Positions 14,253-14,878 of a stretch of 14,878 nucleotides of DNA are shown here, in pieces. Each line of letters begins with the position of its first letter. Position 1 is the stretch's first letter. The position numbers and the translations under genes are program-made. The DNA is from Bacteroidales bacterium (GTDB taxonomy: Bacteria; Bacteroidota; Bacteroidia; Bacteroidales; UBA3663), in contig SFEH01000046.1 of assembly GCA_004557315.1 (NCBI GenBank), forward strand, positions 1-14,878, read 5' to 3'. Below the pieces are notes generated by a model. That model was not told where the DNA came from and did no database searches. It saw nothing but the letters and a program-made list of their open reading frames with translations.

Positions 14253-14878
14253 ATGCTCGAAAAATATCTTAAGCAGACCGAGTTCTCATCATACGAGGAC
14301 TTTATGGAGAACTACCAAGTTCAAGTTCCAGAACACTTCAACTTTGCCTACGACGTCATCGATGCCTATGCAGAGACTGAGCCCGACAAGGATGCCATCC
14401 TATGGACCAACGACCGCGGGGATGTCAAGCACTTCACCTACAGCGAGTACAAGAAAGCGTCCGACCAGTGTGCTTCCTACCTCCTGACGCTCGGCATCCA
14501 GCGTGGCGACTGCGTGATGCTCATCCTCAAGCGTCGCCTGGCATGGTGGATCACAATGGCTGCCCTGCATAAGATTGGTGCGGTTGCCATTCCTGCCACT
14601 CACCTGCTCACCGACAAGGACATCATCTACCGCTGTCATGAGGCAAGCATCAAGGCTATCATCGCTTGTGGCGATGTCACCATCCTGCGCAACATCATCA
14701 AGGCTCGTGCATTCTGCAGCTCGCTGCAGCACTGCATTTCCATTGGCCCGACAGTGCCAAAAGGATGGGACAACTACTGGCAGGGACTGTTCAACTCTCC
14801 CAAATTCGTGAGCCAGAAGGGACAGAACCTCGCCACCGACAATTTCCTGATGTACTTCACTTCAGGCACCAGCGGCGA
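14253..14878 (+). CDS. AMP-forming acyl-CoA synthetase, N-terminal part (continues past window)
   Basis: An open frame starts at ATG 14253 and runs off the right edge, with 208 complete codons visible. The protein opens MLEKYLKQTEFSSYEDF. It carries adenylate-forming enzyme features: ILWTNDRGDVKHFTYSEYKK, the hydrophobic MLILKRRLAWWITMAALHKI helix region, GAVAIPATHLLTDKDI, and at the very end the phosphate-binding motif YFTSGTSG (residues 201-208). The pattern is that of medium-chain-type or acetyl-CoA-synthetase-like acyl-CoA ligases, which activate a carboxylic acid to its CoA thioester through an acyl-adenylate. It acts in the cytoplasm. The substrate cannot be told because the binding pocket and the C-terminal lid lie outside the window. 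It is divergent from the regulator and appears unrelated to the glycan locus. Confidence 0.92.
   Translation, partial: MLEKYLKQTEFSSYEDFMENYQVQVPEHFNFAYDVIDAYAETEPDKDAILWTNDRGDVKHFTYSEYKKASDQCASYLLTLGIQRGDCVMLILKRRLAWWITMAALHKIGAVAIPATHLLTDKDIIYRCHEASIKAIIACGDVTILRNIIKARAFCSSLQHCISIGPTVPKGWDNYWQGLFNSPKFVSQKGQNLATDNFLMYFTSGTSG

Noticed and set aside
1..14878. Search for CRISPR arrays, tRNA or rRNA genes, phage genes and toxin-antitoxin pairs
   Set aside because: No regularly spaced repeats, no cloverleaf-like genes and no further mobile-element proteins besides the Rpn-family gene were recognised by eye.

Overview
The window reads as a Bacteroidales chromosome, most likely a Prevotella/Segatella-type gut organism. 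The reasons are a SusC/SusD pair, a BACON domain on a secreted glycosidase, a DUF6377-type membrane regulator, promoters with the Bacteroidetes -7 box TAnnTTTG, and A/T-rich leaders without Shine-Dalgarno sequences. The genus is an inference from style, not from a marker gene.

Layout, left to right. (1) 1-1179, plus strand: the 3' part of a GH51 alpha-L-arabinofuranosidase gene, then a terminator hairpin. (2) 1408-2400, plus strand: an Rpn-family PD-(D/E)XK nuclease/putative transposase. It is flanked by two closely related hairpins and by an 11-bp inverted repeat. (3) 2571-11905, minus strand: a polysaccharide utilization locus in the order susC-like, susD-like, surface glycan-binding lipoprotein, GH16 endo-beta-glucanase with BACON domain, GH3 beta-glucosidase. 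It ends in a strong terminator. (4) 12227-13930, minus strand: a membrane-anchored regulator with periplasmic TPR-like helices, one transmembrane helix, a coiled coil and a C-terminal helix-turn-helix. It lies upstream of and co-directional with susC. (5) 14253 to the right edge, plus strand: the start of an AMP-forming acyl-CoA synthetase, divergent from the regulator.

The genes of part 3 make a coherent machine for a beta-1,3 or mixed-linkage beta-1,3/1,4-glucan. The surface GH16 enzyme cuts the polymer, the glycan-binding lipoprotein and SusD capture oligosaccharides, SusC imports them with TonB energy, and the GH3 enzyme releases glucose. The regulator next door is the obvious candidate sensor. 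The GH51 enzyme acts on arabinose side chains. It may belong to a neighbouring arabinoxylan system, since both glycans occur together in cereal cell walls.

No unmistakably new protein system was found; the protein parts belong to known families. The less ordinary signals are in RNA and DNA structure: a terminator-like hairpin in the susC leader, an identical 12-mer before the susC and susD start codons, a three-arm repeat at the start of the GH16 gene, a covarying hairpin pair and inverted repeats around the Rpn gene, an inverted repeat that brackets the regulator promoter, and a repeated TTTACTAATAC motif upstream of susC.
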